Of a stretch of 64,000 nucleotides of DNA, positions 23,818 through 33,502 are shown piece after piece. Numbering within the stretch: position 1 is the stretch's first letter; each line of letters opens with the position of its first letter. A model generated the notes under the pieces. It made no database searches, was not told where the DNA came from, and was given only the letters and a program-made list of their open reading frames with translations. The DNA is from Paraplanobispora siamensis (lineage in GTDB: Bacteria; Actinomycetota; Actinomycetes; Streptosporangiales; Streptosporangiaceae), in the NCBI RefSeq assembly GCF_016863175.1, contig NZ_BOOJ01000033.1:62001-126000 (forward strand), read 5' to 3'. The position numbers and the translations under genes were made by a program.

Positions 23818-25067
23818 CCGGTCACGGCGCGCAGGCGGCGGACCGCCGGCGCGTCCGAGGCGGGCAGCAGATCGGCCGGATCGGCGGGCCAGGCGACCTC
23901 GACCTCGGCGCGGTCGTGGAAGCGGTACGGCCGGTGGCACAGCACGCCGCCCAGATGACGGCGCAGGCGGGACATCTCCGCCCGGACCGTGACGGTCCTC
24001 GTCGGGTCGCCGAACAGGTCGCCGGCCAGTTCGGTGGCCGTGCGGCCCTCCTGCCGGCAGGCCAGCAGGAGCAGGATCTCCGCGTGCCGGGGACTGAGCC
24101 GGTGGTGCCAGGAGCCGCTGGGGCCGCTCAGCGTGACCGTCGGCGAGGCCGCGCTCCGCAGGTCGAGCCGGACGCGCGTGGCGGGCTGCTCGCCCGCCGG
24201 GTCGGGCCGGACGATCCAGCCTCCCGGCAGGGGTTCCATCACGCAGGTGCCCAGGGACGGCAGCCACACGCCTCCGGCGTCCACGACGTCGGGGACGGGC
24301 AGCCGGGCCACCGGCTCACACCCGGAGGCGGCGGCGACCCAGCCGTGCGGGTCCACGACGAGCACCGGCCCGCCGGGCCGCGCCACCACGGGAGCCGCGA
24401 CCGCGCGGAGCCGTTCCAGGTCGCGGTGGTGGAGGGTGCGCAGCTCCGCCTCGGCCAGCCGGGCCACGGCGTCTACCAGCGCGAGCGTGTTGGGGTGGAT
24501 GGTGGCCGCGGGACCGCTCACGTCGGCGATCCCGATCAGCCGTCCGCTGCGGGGATCGTGCACGGGAGCGGCGGCGCACGTCCAGGCGTGGTGGGTGCGC
24601 ACGTAGTGCTCGGCGGAGTACACCTGGATGGGACGCCGTACGGCCAGCGCGGTGCCGATGGCGTTGGTGCCGACGGTCTCCTCCCGCCAGCTGGCGCCCT
24701 CGACGAACCCCAGCCGGTCGGCCCTGCGCCGTACGGCGGAGCTGCCCTCCCGCCAGAGCACGCGCCCTTCGCCGTCGGTCACCACCATGATCTGCGAGGC
24801 GTCGTGGGCGACCCCCGCCAGGCCGTGCCGCAGGGTGTCCAGGACCTCGCCGATCAGCGAGTCCCTGCGCCGGTGCTCGACCTCCTCATAGCGCAGCGGT
24901 ACGGCCCCGCCACCGCGGTCGGGGTCCACCCCGTAGCCGCGCACCCGGCGCCAGGAGGCGTCGATGACCCGCCGGGGGAGGGCGGGCGGCGCCTGCCCGG
25001 CCAGCGTGGCGCAGTAGACCTGCGCGAGCACGCGGGCGTGCCGGCGGGGATCAGAACCCGCCGGCAC
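23796..25067 (-). CDS. GAF-domain transcriptional regulator, AcoR-like without AAA domain
   Basis: The 423-residue protein resembles the sensor half of AcoR-type regulators: RRDSLIGEVLDTL, a GAF region with EETVGTNAIGTALA, EHYVRTHHAWTCAAAP and GRLIGIADVSGP. Instead of a sigma-54 AAA+ domain it ends in a winged or HTH region (about 335-400, SPRHAEILLLLA, GRTATELAGDLFGD, VTVRAEMSRLRRHLG), the layout common in actinobacteria. The frame is open to 25178; GTG 25067 with GGAAG upstream is preferred. It lies 3.8 kb from the acoABC operon and could control it. Confidence 0.82.
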   Translation of the reverse strand: MPAGSDPRRHARVLAQVYCATLAGQAPPALPRRVIDASWRRVRGYGVDPDRGGGAVPLRYEEVEHRRRDSLIGEVLDTLRHGLAGVAHDASQIMVVTDGEGRVLWREGSSAVRRRADRLGFVEGASWREETVGTNAIGTALAVRRPIQVYSAEHYVRTHHAWTCAAAPVHDPRSGRLIGIADVSGPAATIHPNTLALVDAVARLAEAELRTLHHRDLERLRAVAAPVVARPGGPVLVVDPHGWVAAASGCEPVARLPVPDVVDAGGVWLPSLGTCVMEPLPGGWIVRPDPAGEQPATRVRLDLRSAASPTVTLSGPSGSWHHRLSPRHAEILLLLACRQEGRTATELAGDLFGDPTRTVTVRAEMSRLRRHLGGVLCHRPYRFHDRAEVEVAWPADPADLLPASDAPAVRRLRAVTGQPGTGV

Positions 25068-25219
25068 CGCCGCTTCCAGCCGCTGGCGCCGCAACCGCCG
25101 CTCCCGACCTCGGCCTCCCGGCCTCGACCTCTGCTCTCCCGGCCTCGACCTCCGTCTCACCGTGAGTCTGAACCTCACTGTCCGAGATCGCCATGGCCCC
25201 GCGGCGCGCCTCGGCTTGA

Positions 25220-25238
25220 CCTTGACACAGTGACAAGG
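25220..25238. promoter_or_regulatory. MerR-type operator/promoter of the HEAT operon
   Basis: CCTTGACACAGTGACAAGG is a 19-bp near-perfect palindrome (CCTTG/CAAGG arms, CAC/GTG core). A TTGACC -35 starts at 25216 and a TTCACT hexamer follows after a 19-bp spacer, the long spacing typical of MerR-controlled promoters. The MerR-HEAT gene two positions downstream is the likely regulator. Confidence 0.7.
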
Positions 25239-25267
25239 CCTTCACTGCTGTCGAGGAGGTGGTCGCG

Positions 25268-25936
25268 ATGACCATGCAGAAACAGGACACGGATGTGATC
25301 CGGGCTTTCCGGCAGCTGGAGGACGGCCGCCCGTCGGTGCGGCTGCGGGCGGCGATGGCGCTGGGCACGGCCCCCGACCCGCGCTTCATCGGCGAGCTCG
25401 TCGCACGATGCGCGATCGAACCCGAGTTCTATGTGCGCGATATGCTGACGTGGGCGCTCACCCGCCATCCGGCGTCCATGACGGTTCCGGAGCTTCTCAA
25501 GGAACTCCGCTCGGAGCGTGCGCAGGCACGGAGCCAGGCGCTGCACACGCTGTCCAAGATCGGGGATCGGCGGGCGTGGCCGGCGATCACGCGGGAGCTT
25601 CTGTCCGACGCCGACGACGAGGTGGCGCGGAGCGCCTGGCGGACGGCGGTCGTGCTCGTTCCCGAGGGGGAGGAGCACGGGCTGGCCGCGGTGTTGTCGG
25701 GACAGCTCGGGCGCGGCGGACGTGAGACGCAGCTGAGCCTCAGCCGGGCGCTGGTCGCGCTCGGTGAGGTGATCGTGCCCATGCTGCGCGCCGCGGTGAC
25801 GGATCCCGACCCGCGTGTGCGCGCGCACGCGATCGCCACGGAACGGCTGCTGCGCGACCCTGAGGCCGGATTCGAGTTCGCGATTGAGGAGGCCAAGCGC
25901 GTCGTGGCCCTCGGCGGCGCAGGCAAGGAGGAGTGA
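25268..25936 (+). CDS. HEAT-repeat protein
   Basis: The 222-residue protein consists of tandem HEAT-like helical pairs (DGRPSVRLRAAMALGTAPDP, ALHTLSKIGDRRAWPAI, DADDEVARSAWRTAV, TDPDPRVRAHAIATERLL). Such repeats form a curved scaffold for protein binding. ATG 25268 follows GAGGAGGT. It is the first gene of a two-gene operon with the MerR-HEAT regulator, and may be a partner or decoy for the regulator's own HEAT domain. No enzymatic motif is present. Confidence 0.85.
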   Translation: MTMQKQDTDVIRAFRQLEDGRPSVRLRAAMALGTAPDPRFIGELVARCAIEPEFYVRDMLTWALTRHPASMTVPELLKELRSERAQARSQALHTLSKIGDRRAWPAITRELLSDADDEVARSAWRTAVVLVPEGEEHGLAAVLSGQLGRGGRETQLSLSRALVALGEVIVPMLRAAVTDPDPRVRAHAIATERLLRDPEAGFEFAIEEAKRVVALGGAGKEE

Positions 25937-25942
25937 CGGGCG

Positions 25943-26947
25943 GTGTTGATCGGCGATGTGGCGCGACGGTCCGGGGTCAGCGCCCGCATGCTCAGGCACT
26001 ACGAGTCGCTCGGCCTGGTGCGGCCGACGGGTCGTAGCGGCGCCGGCTACCGGGAGTACTCCAGCGAGGACGTCCGGCGGATCTTCCATATCGAGAGCCT
26101 GCGGTCCCTGGGGCTGTCGCTGCGTGAGGTCGGGCGCGCGCTCGACGATCCCCGTTTCACGCCCTCGGAGCTCGTCGGCGACCTCATCCGCCAGACGCGG
26201 GAACGCATCGCGGCCGAGACGGAGCTGCTCACGCGCCTGCGCCGGATCGACGCCGCAGGACCCGCCGACTGGGAGGACGTCCTCCAGGTCGTCGCACTCC
26301 TGCAGGCGCTGGGGTCGAAGAGCGCCGGCAGCCGCCAGCGCGCGGCCCTGTCCTCGGTCGAGGAGGTTCCGCTCCCGGTGGAGGCGCTGGTCGAGGCGGC
26401 GCTGAGCGAAACGGACCCCAACGTCGCCGGAGCCCTCCGCTGGGCTCTGGCGCAGTCGGGCGACGACGGTCTGGCGCTGCTGGCGGAGGGCCTCGGCTCA
26501 CCGGCGGCCGAGGTGCGCAAACGCGCCGTCCAGTCCATCGCCGAGATCCCGGGCGACAAGGCGACCGCCCTGCTGCGGGACGCCCTCGCGAACGCCGACC
26601 CCGTGGTCGGCAGGTATGCGGCTCTGGCGCTCGGGACCCGCGGAGTGGCCGACGCGATCCCGACGCTCATCGGCATGGTCGTCGAGGGGACGAACGACGT
26701 CGACGCGGCCGACGCCCTGAACGCGCTGGCGAGCCGTTCCGCGCAGGCGGACCGGATCGCCGCCGGGCTCGTCGAACGCCTCGCCCCCGGCGGCGCCGAA
26801 CCGTCCGCACGCCGGCGGCTGACCCAGGCGCTCGCGGACATCCCGGGAGCCACGGCGTCACGGGCCCTCGCGGATCTGTCACATGACGAGGACCGCACCG
26901 TCGCGCTCACCGCGGCGTACGTCCTCGGGCTGCGCGACGCACGATGA
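25943..26947 (+). CDS. MerR-family regulator fused to HEAT repeats
   Basis: Residues 1-70 are a MerR HTH (LIGDVARRSGVSARMLRHYE, GYREYSSEDVRRIFHIESL), followed by the dimerisation helix (to about 110). Residues about 140-334 are HEAT-type repeats (SETDPNVAGALRWALAQSGD, SPAAEVRKRAVQSIAEIPGD, ADPVVGRYAALALGTRG, SHDEDRTVALTAAYVLGL). The GTG start lies 6 bp after the upstream stop. The HEAT part replaces the small-molecule or metal domain of usual MerR proteins, so the signal is probably a protein or peptide. It likely autoregulates through 25220-25238. Confidence 0.9.
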   Translation: MLIGDVARRSGVSARMLRHYESLGLVRPTGRSGAGYREYSSEDVRRIFHIESLRSLGLSLREVGRALDDPRFTPSELVGDLIRQTRERIAAETELLTRLRRIDAAGPADWEDVLQVVALLQALGSKSAGSRQRAALSSVEEVPLPVEALVEAALSETDPNVAGALRWALAQSGDDGLALLAEGLGSPAAEVRKRAVQSIAEIPGDKATALLRDALANADPVVGRYAALALGTRGVADAIPTLIGMVVEGTNDVDAADALNALASRSAQADRIAAGLVERLAPGGAEPSARRRLTQALADIPGATASRALADLSHDEDRTVALTAAYVLGLRDAR

Positions 26948-26995
26948 CGGATCTCTCCCGGGGCGCCGGAGCGGCGTGGCCGTACCCGGCGGCCC

Positions 26996-27055
26996 GATGT
27001 CATGTCGGCCGATCGTGGCCACGACCATGACAGTCGTGGCCACGACCATGACATC
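26996..27055. repeat. nested dyad and tandem repeat
   Basis: CGTGGCCACGACCATGACA occurs at 27014-27032 and 27035-27053 (21-bp period), each holding the palindrome CGTGGCCACG. GATGTCATG (26996-27004) and CATGACATC (27047-27055) enclose them as an inverted repeat. It lies 50 bp after the MerR-HEAT stop and could act as a terminator or protein-binding array. Confidence 0.6.
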
Positions 27056-27096
27056 CGCCGCGGACAGGCCCGCGCCGATCTCGGCACCCGGCCGTG

Positions 27097-27231
27097 CTAG
27101 CTCGCCTCGGCGACCGGGCGGGACTCCGTCGTCTCCAGCACATAGGCGTAAGGGCACTCCCACGGAGCGAGTGCGCTGCACCCTCCGCAGGGGCGGGATT
27201 GATCGATCACGCACTTCGGATCGGATTGCAT
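27097..27231 (-). CDS. 44-residue Cys-rich small protein
   Basis: ATG 27231 is preceded by GGAAGGGAACGAC. The peptide has four cysteines (7, 15, 18, 26) in the pattern KCVIDQSRPCGGCSALAPWE then CPYAYVLE, followed by an acidic end and TAG. Cys-x2-Cys plus two flanking cysteines suggests a small zinc or iron-sulfur site, or a modified peptide precursor. No modifying enzyme is adjacent. I cannot name a family with confidence. Confidence 0.6.
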   Translation of the reverse strand: MQSDPKCVIDQSRPCGGCSALAPWECPYAYVLETTESRPVAEAS

Positions 27232-27569
27232 GTCGTTCCCTTCCGTTCACCGCTGCCGCTTCCGCGCTGTTCCCCTGCCGCAGGCCGGCCCGACGTCGAT
27301 CATGGAGGCCGGGGCCGCCGGACGGGAGCCGGTGCCCCGGCTCCGGGTCGCACGGCCCGGCCCTCCCGAGGCGTCCTGCCCGTGCGGTCTCCATTCCACC
27401 GGCCCGGCCCTGCTCTTCCTCATGGGCGTATGGCGGTGCCTACGCCACCAAGGTCATGACGTCCGCAGGACTTTGGTCCGTCCTCCACTGCCGCCTGACG
27501 GTTCAGCACCGCGTCCGCGGCTCGTGCGAGCTCGGGGTCAGCGGCTTGTGCGAGTTCGGGCTCACCCGT
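27232..27569. other. intergenic region without visible gene
   Basis: About 340 bp upstream of the Cys-rich gene and downstream of the secreted-protein gene. Frames here are short and lack ribosome sites. It must hold the promoter of the Cys-rich gene; nothing else stands out. Confidence 0.5.
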
Positions 27570-28007
27570 CTAAACCCGGCGGGCGAAGTAGCTCACCGTG
27601 TAGCCGACCCCGCCGCTCCCGATGGTCTGCACGGCTCCTCCCGGCCCCGTCCCGCCGTCCGAGCAGTCTTCGCTGAACGACCCGAGGAAGTCGTTCCCCT
27701 GGGGGAAGGGGTCGTCCTCGTAGATCGACACCGTCACCGACGGCTTGGTGGCCTTGGGATTGTTGAGTTCGGAGTTGGTGAGCGTCCGGCCCTCGTCGAT
27801 GCGGATGGAGCGCAGATAGGTCGGGAACCAGGACCCGGCCACTTTGACCCAGATGTCGTCGAACCCCTCGTCGTCTTCCTGAACGTCGTTCGCGGTCACC
27901 GAGATGACGACGACCTCGCAGCCGCTCGCCCGGGCATTGGCGGGCGCGGCCGTACCGGCCAGCAGGACGGCGATGAGAAACGCGACGGACATGAACACTC
28001 GAACCAT
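27570..28007 (-). CDS. small secreted protein of unknown function
   Basis: The 145-residue protein has a signal peptide (FMSVAFLIAVLLAGTAAPANA). The exported part is beta-rich and acidic with two cysteines (GCEVVVISV near the start and EDCSDGG near the end). A motif like DDIWVKVAGSWFPTYLRSI and VTVSIYEDD resembles C2-like or beta-sandwich strands, but no family is recognised. AAGGAG lies eight bases before ATG 28007. Confidence 0.75.
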   Translation of the reverse strand: MVRVFMSVAFLIAVLLAGTAAPANARASGCEVVVISVTANDVQEDDEGFDDIWVKVAGSWFPTYLRSIRIDEGRTLTNSELNNPKATKPSVTVSIYEDDPFPQGNDFLGSFSEDCSDGGTGPGGAVQTIGSGGVGYTVSYFARRV

Positions 28008-28141
28008 GTGCGGACTCCTTCGTGTGCAGATGACCTCCCTTGTGCCGGTCAGGGGACACCGTCGTGATGGAGCGTTCCATGCATTTATCCACACATGCCG
28101 GATGAGTTCTGAGTACTGTTCCCTTTCCTCTGCGCATACCT

Positions 28142-28174
28142 ATGGGCCGTGACGGCGGCACCGTCACGGCCCAT
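28142..28174. terminator. strong hairpin terminator
   Basis: ATGGGCCGTGACGG and CCGTCACGGCCCAT form a perfect 14-bp stem around a 5-nt loop. It lies 58 bp past the stop of the minus-strand SnoaL-like gene and 135 bp upstream of the next gene's start. It probably ends transcription of the SnoaL-like gene. Confidence 0.75.
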
Positions 28175-28190
28175 GCAGGGGGAGATCACA

Positions 28191-28250
28191 CTCAGGACAT
28201 GAGAATCGCGCTCAGGGTATGGAGACCGCCCTCAGGACATGAAGATCACG
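28191..28250 (-). repeat. three 20-bp tandem units from a gene 3' end
   Basis: Units CTCAGGACATGAGAATCGCG, CTCAGGGTATGGAGACCGCC and CTCAGGACATGAAGATCACG follow each other with 20-bp period. The third unit contains the last codons and TGA stop of the SnoaL-like gene; the others lie just downstream of it. Confidence 0.8.
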
Positions 28251-28561
28251 CGGTCGATCGCGCCTTCCCTGACGCGGTAGGAGACCAGCACGTCCAAGTC
28301 GCCGCGAGCGGTGCCGACCGCGTGCTCGTGGTCCACCACCCACTCGCCCTCGGCCATCCGGCCCAGCAGGTCGGCGTGGCAGGACTTCGCGGCGAACTGC
28401 GGCGAGTAGCGCTCCCGCAGATAGTCATGGCCCTTGCCCTGGACCTGGTCACCATTGAGCACGACGACGTCCTCCGCGTAGCACGCGATGAAGGCGTCGA
28501 GGTCATGGGCGTTGTAGGCGTCAAGCTGGCGCTGGGCGAGATCGGAAGGCGTAGTAATCAT
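28232..28561 (-). CDS. SnoaL-like/NTF2-fold protein
   Basis: The 109-residue protein has the SnoaL/NTF2-like pattern: an N-terminal helix (DLAQRQLDAYNAHDLDAFIA), CYAEDVVVLNGD, RERYSPQF and a final sheet (EWVVDHEHAVG, VSYRVREGAIDRVIF). Members bind small hydrophobic ligands or act as steroid-isomerase-like enzymes. ATG 28561 is chosen; ATG 28573 is the alternative, and neither has a strong ribosome site. Function is open. Confidence 0.82.
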   Translation of the reverse strand: MITTPSDLAQRQLDAYNAHDLDAFIACYAEDVVVLNGDQVQGKGHDYLRERYSPQFAAKSCHADLLGRMAEGEWVVDHEHAVGTARGDLDVLVSYRVREGAIDRVIFMS

Positions 28562-28845
28562 GCCGCACAGCATCCCAGACCATCAAACAGAGGACGATGT
28601 CCCCCAGAGTGGACGGAGACACGGCCCTGCCCGTGAAATCCCGCCAAGGCGCTCGGTGCTCGGCTGTGGGCCGTGGCCGAGGATGGTCCAGGCGCCCAAA
28701 CGAGTGAGTCCTGAAGCAGCAGGCGGGCACGGTGGTGCGGGTACGGCAGCGCGTACCGGGCGGGTGAACCCACCCGCCGTACTCCATGGCCTCGGCCGGC
28801 CCGGCCCGGCCCGGCGCTCGCGACCTGCCGGGCCGGGCCGCCGGG

Positions 28846-29952
28846 TCAGGTGCTGTCCGCGGCCTCCACGGACTCCTCCACGGCCGCCACCACCGCGGCG
28901 GGCGCCTCCATGTGGACCATGTGCCCGGCGCCGTCGACGAGCCGTACGCCGGGGGGCCGGCCCGCCCCGCCGTACGGCAGGATCCGGTCGGACCCGCCCC
29001 ACATCACCACCGTCGGGACGGCCAGGCCGGCGTGCAGGGCGGTCACGTCGATCGCCTGCCGGTCGCCGTCGAGCATGGACTCCGACACGGTCTTCAGCGC
29101 CTCCGCCACGCCGTCCAGGCGCTTGTAGCGCAGCAGGTCGTCCACCAGCCTGCCGGTGACCTGGCCGGGGTCGGCGAAGAGCTTGCCGAGCTGCGGTTTC
29201 AGCTCGCGCCGGGACGAGGCGGCGGCGAAGGCCCGGACGTATCCGGCGTCGATCTCCGTGCCGAACCCGGCCGGGGCCACCAGCGTGAGCGAGCGCACCC
29301 GGTCGGGGCGCGCGGCCGCGACGGCCGCGACCACGGCTCCGCCGAGCGAGTGGCCGACCAGGTGGGCGGGCGGCGCCCCGATCGCGTCGAGGAATCCCGC
29401 CACCGCGCCGGTCAGGCTCTCGAAGTCCTCCACCCGCTTGCCGGACCCGCCGTGCCCGGGCAGGTCGATCGCGTGCACGGTGTGCCTGCGGGCCAGCGGT
29501 TCCTGGACGAACAGCCAGGAGTCCTTGTCGCCGCCGTAGCCGTGCACGAGGACGATCACCTCCGGCCCTTCACCCAGCGTGGCGTAGCAGATCTGCCGTC
29601 CCTCCACCTCGACGGTGCCGAAGACGGCCCCGGACTCCTCGGGGACGACCCCGGCGGCCAGCCGCTCGCGCGCCTCGGCGGCCACCCGCTCGACCTCCTC
29701 CTCGGCCGCGCCGGCCGGGGCGATCACCGCGATGACCGCCCCCACCGGGACCGTCGCGCCGACCGGTGCGACGATCCTGCGCACGACGCCCGGCCAGGGC
29801 GACTCCAGCACGCCGTTGATCTTGTCGGTGTCGATCTCGGCGAGCTCCGTGCCCTCCTCGACCTCCGCGCCCTCCGAGACCAGCCAGGCGAGGATCCTGC
29901 CGGTCGTCATGGACAGGCCCCACTTGGGGACGGCCAGGCCCCGGACCGTCAT
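28846..29952 (-). CDS. acoC: acetoin dehydrogenase E2 (lipoyl acetyltransferase, alpha/beta hydrolase type)
   Basis: The 368-residue protein joins an N-terminal lipoyl domain (1-78) with the lipoylated lysine K44 in EIDTDKING to an alpha/beta-hydrolase domain (about 125-365) with VHGYGGDKDSW and nucleophile Ser202 in VGHSLGG. This fusion is typical of AcoC, which transfers acetyl from lipoamide to CoA in acetoin cleavage. The E1-binding domain of ordinary E2 proteins is absent. ATG 29952 overlaps the acoB stop (ATGA). Confidence 0.92.
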   Translation of the reverse strand: MTVRGLAVPKWGLSMTTGRILAWLVSEGAEVEEGTELAEIDTDKINGVLESPWPGVVRRIVAPVGATVPVGAVIAVIAPAGAAEEEVERVAAEARERLAAGVVPEESGAVFGTVEVEGRQICYATLGEGPEVIVLVHGYGGDKDSWLFVQEPLARRHTVHAIDLPGHGGSGKRVEDFESLTGAVAGFLDAIGAPPAHLVGHSLGGAVVAAVAAARPDRVRSLTLVAPAGFGTEIDAGYVRAFAAASSRRELKPQLGKLFADPGQVTGRLVDDLLRYKRLDGVAEALKTVSESMLDGDRQAIDVTALHAGLAVPTVVMWGGSDRILPYGGAGRPPGVRLVDGAGHMVHMEAPAAVVAAVEESVEAADST

Positions 29953-30962
29953 CGCTTCCACCCGGCGACGCTCTTGACGGCGTTGGCGATGCGCTGGGGA
30001 TCGGGGATGTACAGGTCCTCCAGCGCGTCGCTGAACGGCACCGGCGCGTGCGGCGCGGTCACCATCTGGACCGGCGCCCGCAGCGCGCCGAAGGCCTCCT
30101 GCGCCACCAGCGCGCAGACGTCGGTGGCCATGTTGCACCGGGGCGTGGCCTCGTCGACCACCACGAGCCTGCCGGTGCTCTCGACGCTCTCCAGGATGGT
30201 CTCGGTGTCGAGCGGGCTGGTCGTACGCGGGTCGATGACCTCGCACTCGATCCCGTCGCCGGCCAGCTGCCCGGCGGCCTGCTCGGCCATCCCCACCATC
30301 CGGCCGAAGGCCACGACCGTGACGTCCCCGCCCTCGCGCACGATGCCGGCCTCGCCGAAGGGGATGGCGTAGCTCTCCTCTGGCACCTCGCCGACGGTGT
30401 CGTAGAGCATCTTGTGCTCGCAGAAGATCACCGGGTCGTCGTCGCGGATCGACTGGATCATCAGCCCCTTGGCCTCGTAGGGGCTGGAGGGCAGCACGAC
30501 CTTCAGCCCCGGGATGTGCGTGAAGATCGGGTAGAGCGACTGCGAGTGCTGGGCGGCGGCCCGCAGGCCCGCGCCGTACATCGTGCGGACGGTCACCGGG
30601 GTGATCGCCCGGCCGCCGAACATGTAGCGGAACTTGGCCGCCTGGTTGAAGATCTGGTCGAAGCAGACCCCCATGAAGTCGATGAACATCAGCTCGGCCA
30701 CCGGGCGCATGCCCCGGGTGGCCGCGCCGATCGCGGCGCCGATGAACGCCGACTCCGAGATCGGGGTGTCGAGCACCCGTCCGGGGAAGCGGTGGTAGAG
30801 CCCCTTGGTCACGCCGAGCACGCCGCCCCACGCGTCGTCCTCGCCCGGGCTGCCCGCGCCCCCGGCGTTGTCCTCGCCCATGACGATGACGCGGGGGTCG
30901 CGTTCCATCTCCTGCGCGAGCGCCTCGTTGATCGCCTCGCGGTAGCTGATCGTCCTGGCCAT
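29949..30962 (-). CDS. acoB: acetoin dehydrogenase E1 beta subunit
   Basis: The 337-residue transketolase-like subunit (MARTISYREAINEALAQEME, VMGEDNAGG, TPISESAFIGAAIGAA, VVVDEATPR) forms the TPP-dependent E1 heterotetramer with AcoA. GAGGAGA precedes the ATG. The order acoA-acoB-acoC on the minus strand with short gaps indicates one operon. A general branched 2-oxoacid dehydrogenase is the alternative, but the E2 type favours acetoin. Confidence 0.92.
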   Translation of the reverse strand: MARTISYREAINEALAQEMERDPRVIVMGEDNAGGAGSPGEDDAWGGVLGVTKGLYHRFPGRVLDTPISESAFIGAAIGAATRGMRPVAELMFIDFMGVCFDQIFNQAAKFRYMFGGRAITPVTVRTMYGAGLRAAAQHSQSLYPIFTHIPGLKVVLPSSPYEAKGLMIQSIRDDDPVIFCEHKMLYDTVGEVPEESYAIPFGEAGIVREGGDVTVVAFGRMVGMAEQAAGQLAGDGIECEVIDPRTTSPLDTETILESVESTGRLVVVDEATPRCNMATDVCALVAQEAFGALRAPVQMVTAPHAPVPFSDALEDLYIPDPQRIANAVKSVAGWKR

Positions 30963-30988
30963 GGCCGTTCTCCTCAGTACGTGGCGTA

Positions 30989-31957
30989 TCAGTACGTGAC
31001 GTAGACGTCGGTGGCGAGATCGCCCGGGGCCGGTCGCGGCGCGCGCTTGGCCTCGGCCACGGCGGCGTCGATGAGGGCGTCGACCTCGACGTCGACCGCG
31101 TCGAGCTGCTTGTCGGTCAGAAGATCCCGCTCGGTCACGCGGGTACGGAAGCGCAGCAGGCAGTCCAGGTTCTCCCTGGCGTGGGCCACCTCGCCGGCGC
31201 GGTAGGTCTGCTGGTCGCCCTCGAAGTGCCCGAAGTAGCGGGTGAGCTTGACCTCGATGAGCGTGGGCCCGCCGCCCCGCCGGGCGCGGGAGATCGCCTC
31301 GCCCGCCGCCTCGTGCACGGCGAAGAAGTCGAACCCGTCGACGATCACGCCGGGCATGCCGAAGGCGGCGGCCCGGTCGGCGATGTTGTCGCAGGCGACC
31401 GACCAGCTGCTGGAGGTGGCCTCGGCGTAGCCGTTGTTCTCCGCGACGAAGACCGCCGGCAGGTTCCAGACGGAGGCGAGGTTCAGGGACTCCAGCGTGG
31501 TGCCCTGGTTGCTGGCGCCGTCGCCGAAGAAGGCCACGCCGACGCCGCCGGCGCCCTCGTGCTTGGCGGCCAGGGCCGTGCCGCAGATGAGCGGTGGGCC
31601 GCCGCCCACGATGCCGTTGGCCCCGAGCATCCCCTTGGTCAGGTCGGCGATGTGCATCGAGCCGCCCTTGCCGCGGCACGATCCCGTGCCGCGGCCGTAG
31701 ATCTCGGCCATCATGGCCTTGACGTCGACGCCCTTGGCGATGCAGTGGCCGTGTCCCCGGTGGGTGCTGGCGATGGTGTCGCGCGCGTCCAGGTGCATGC
31801 ACACTCCCGTGGCGGAGGCCTCCTCGCCCGCGTACAGGTGCACGAAGCCCGGGATCTCCCCGGTGGCGAACTCCTCGTGGACGCGCTCCTCGAAGGCCCG
31901 GATCGTGCGCATCATCCGGTAGGCGTCGAGCAGCGTGATCTCGTCGATCTCTGACAT
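30989..31957 (-). CDS. acoA: acetoin dehydrogenase E1 alpha subunit, TPP-dependent
   Basis: The 322-residue subunit has the TPP motif GDGASNQGTTLESLNLAS with the closing Asn in ENNGYA, plus the active-site region THRGHGHCIAKG and phosphorylation-loop equivalent RYFGHFEGDQQTYR. Start ATG 31957 follows GGGAGGGA. With AcoB it cleaves acetoin to acetaldehyde and hydroxyethyl-TPP. There is no E3 gene in the operon, so the general lipoamide dehydrogenase must serve. Confidence 0.93.
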   Translation of the reverse strand: MSEIDEITLLDAYRMMRTIRAFEERVHEEFATGEIPGFVHLYAGEEASATGVCMHLDARDTIASTHRGHGHCIAKGVDVKAMMAEIYGRGTGSCRGKGGSMHIADLTKGMLGANGIVGGGPPLICGTALAAKHEGAGGVGVAFFGDGASNQGTTLESLNLASVWNLPAVFVAENNGYAEATSSSWSVACDNIADRAAAFGMPGVIVDGFDFFAVHEAAGEAISRARRGGGPTLIEVKLTRYFGHFEGDQQTYRAGEVAHARENLDCLLRFRTRVTERDLLTDKQLDAVDVEVDALIDAAVAEAKRAPRPAPGDLATDVYVTY

Positions 31958-32093
31958 GGCGTCCCTCCCGCCGTTCCCGGCCGTGCGGCCGTGGGTCGTG
32001 GGTCGTGGGCAGTGGGTGGTGAGGCAGTGGTACGCGCCGCGGGCCGTGCCGGGGAAGGGTTGCAGGGGGTTGCAACGGCACAGCCCCTTCGCA

Positions 32094-32232
32094 CGGGGAA
32101 ACCGGCATCGCCCCTTCGCGCGGGGGAACGGGCGCCCCCCTTGCGCGGGAAGACCGGCGCCTCCTCGCACGGGCGGGACCGGAGCCGCCGACGCGCGGAC
32201 ACAGACGCGCGGACACAGACGCGCGGACAGAT
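32094..32232. repeat. two short tandem arrays upstream of acoA
   Basis: Four degenerate 25-28-bp units (CCCCTTCGCACGGGGAAACC and variants from 32094) are followed by three 14-bp units ACGCGCGGACACAG from 32191. They fill most of the 327-bp gap between acoA and the maltose ATPase gene. No gene is seen; the acoA promoter should lie here. Confidence 0.65.
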
Positions 32233-32284
32233 CGGGACGGTGCCGGGCCCGGATTCGCCTCAGGCCCGGACCCGGGACGCCTTG

Positions 32285-33478
<1,194 letters not shown>

Positions 33479-33502
33479 GGCTTCCCTCCGGGAGCTGGAT
33501 GT

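Noticed and set aside
28521-28787. Short ORFs between the SnoaL-like gene and acoC
   Set aside because: No ribosome sites or motifs; about 270 bp of non-coding sequence is more likely.
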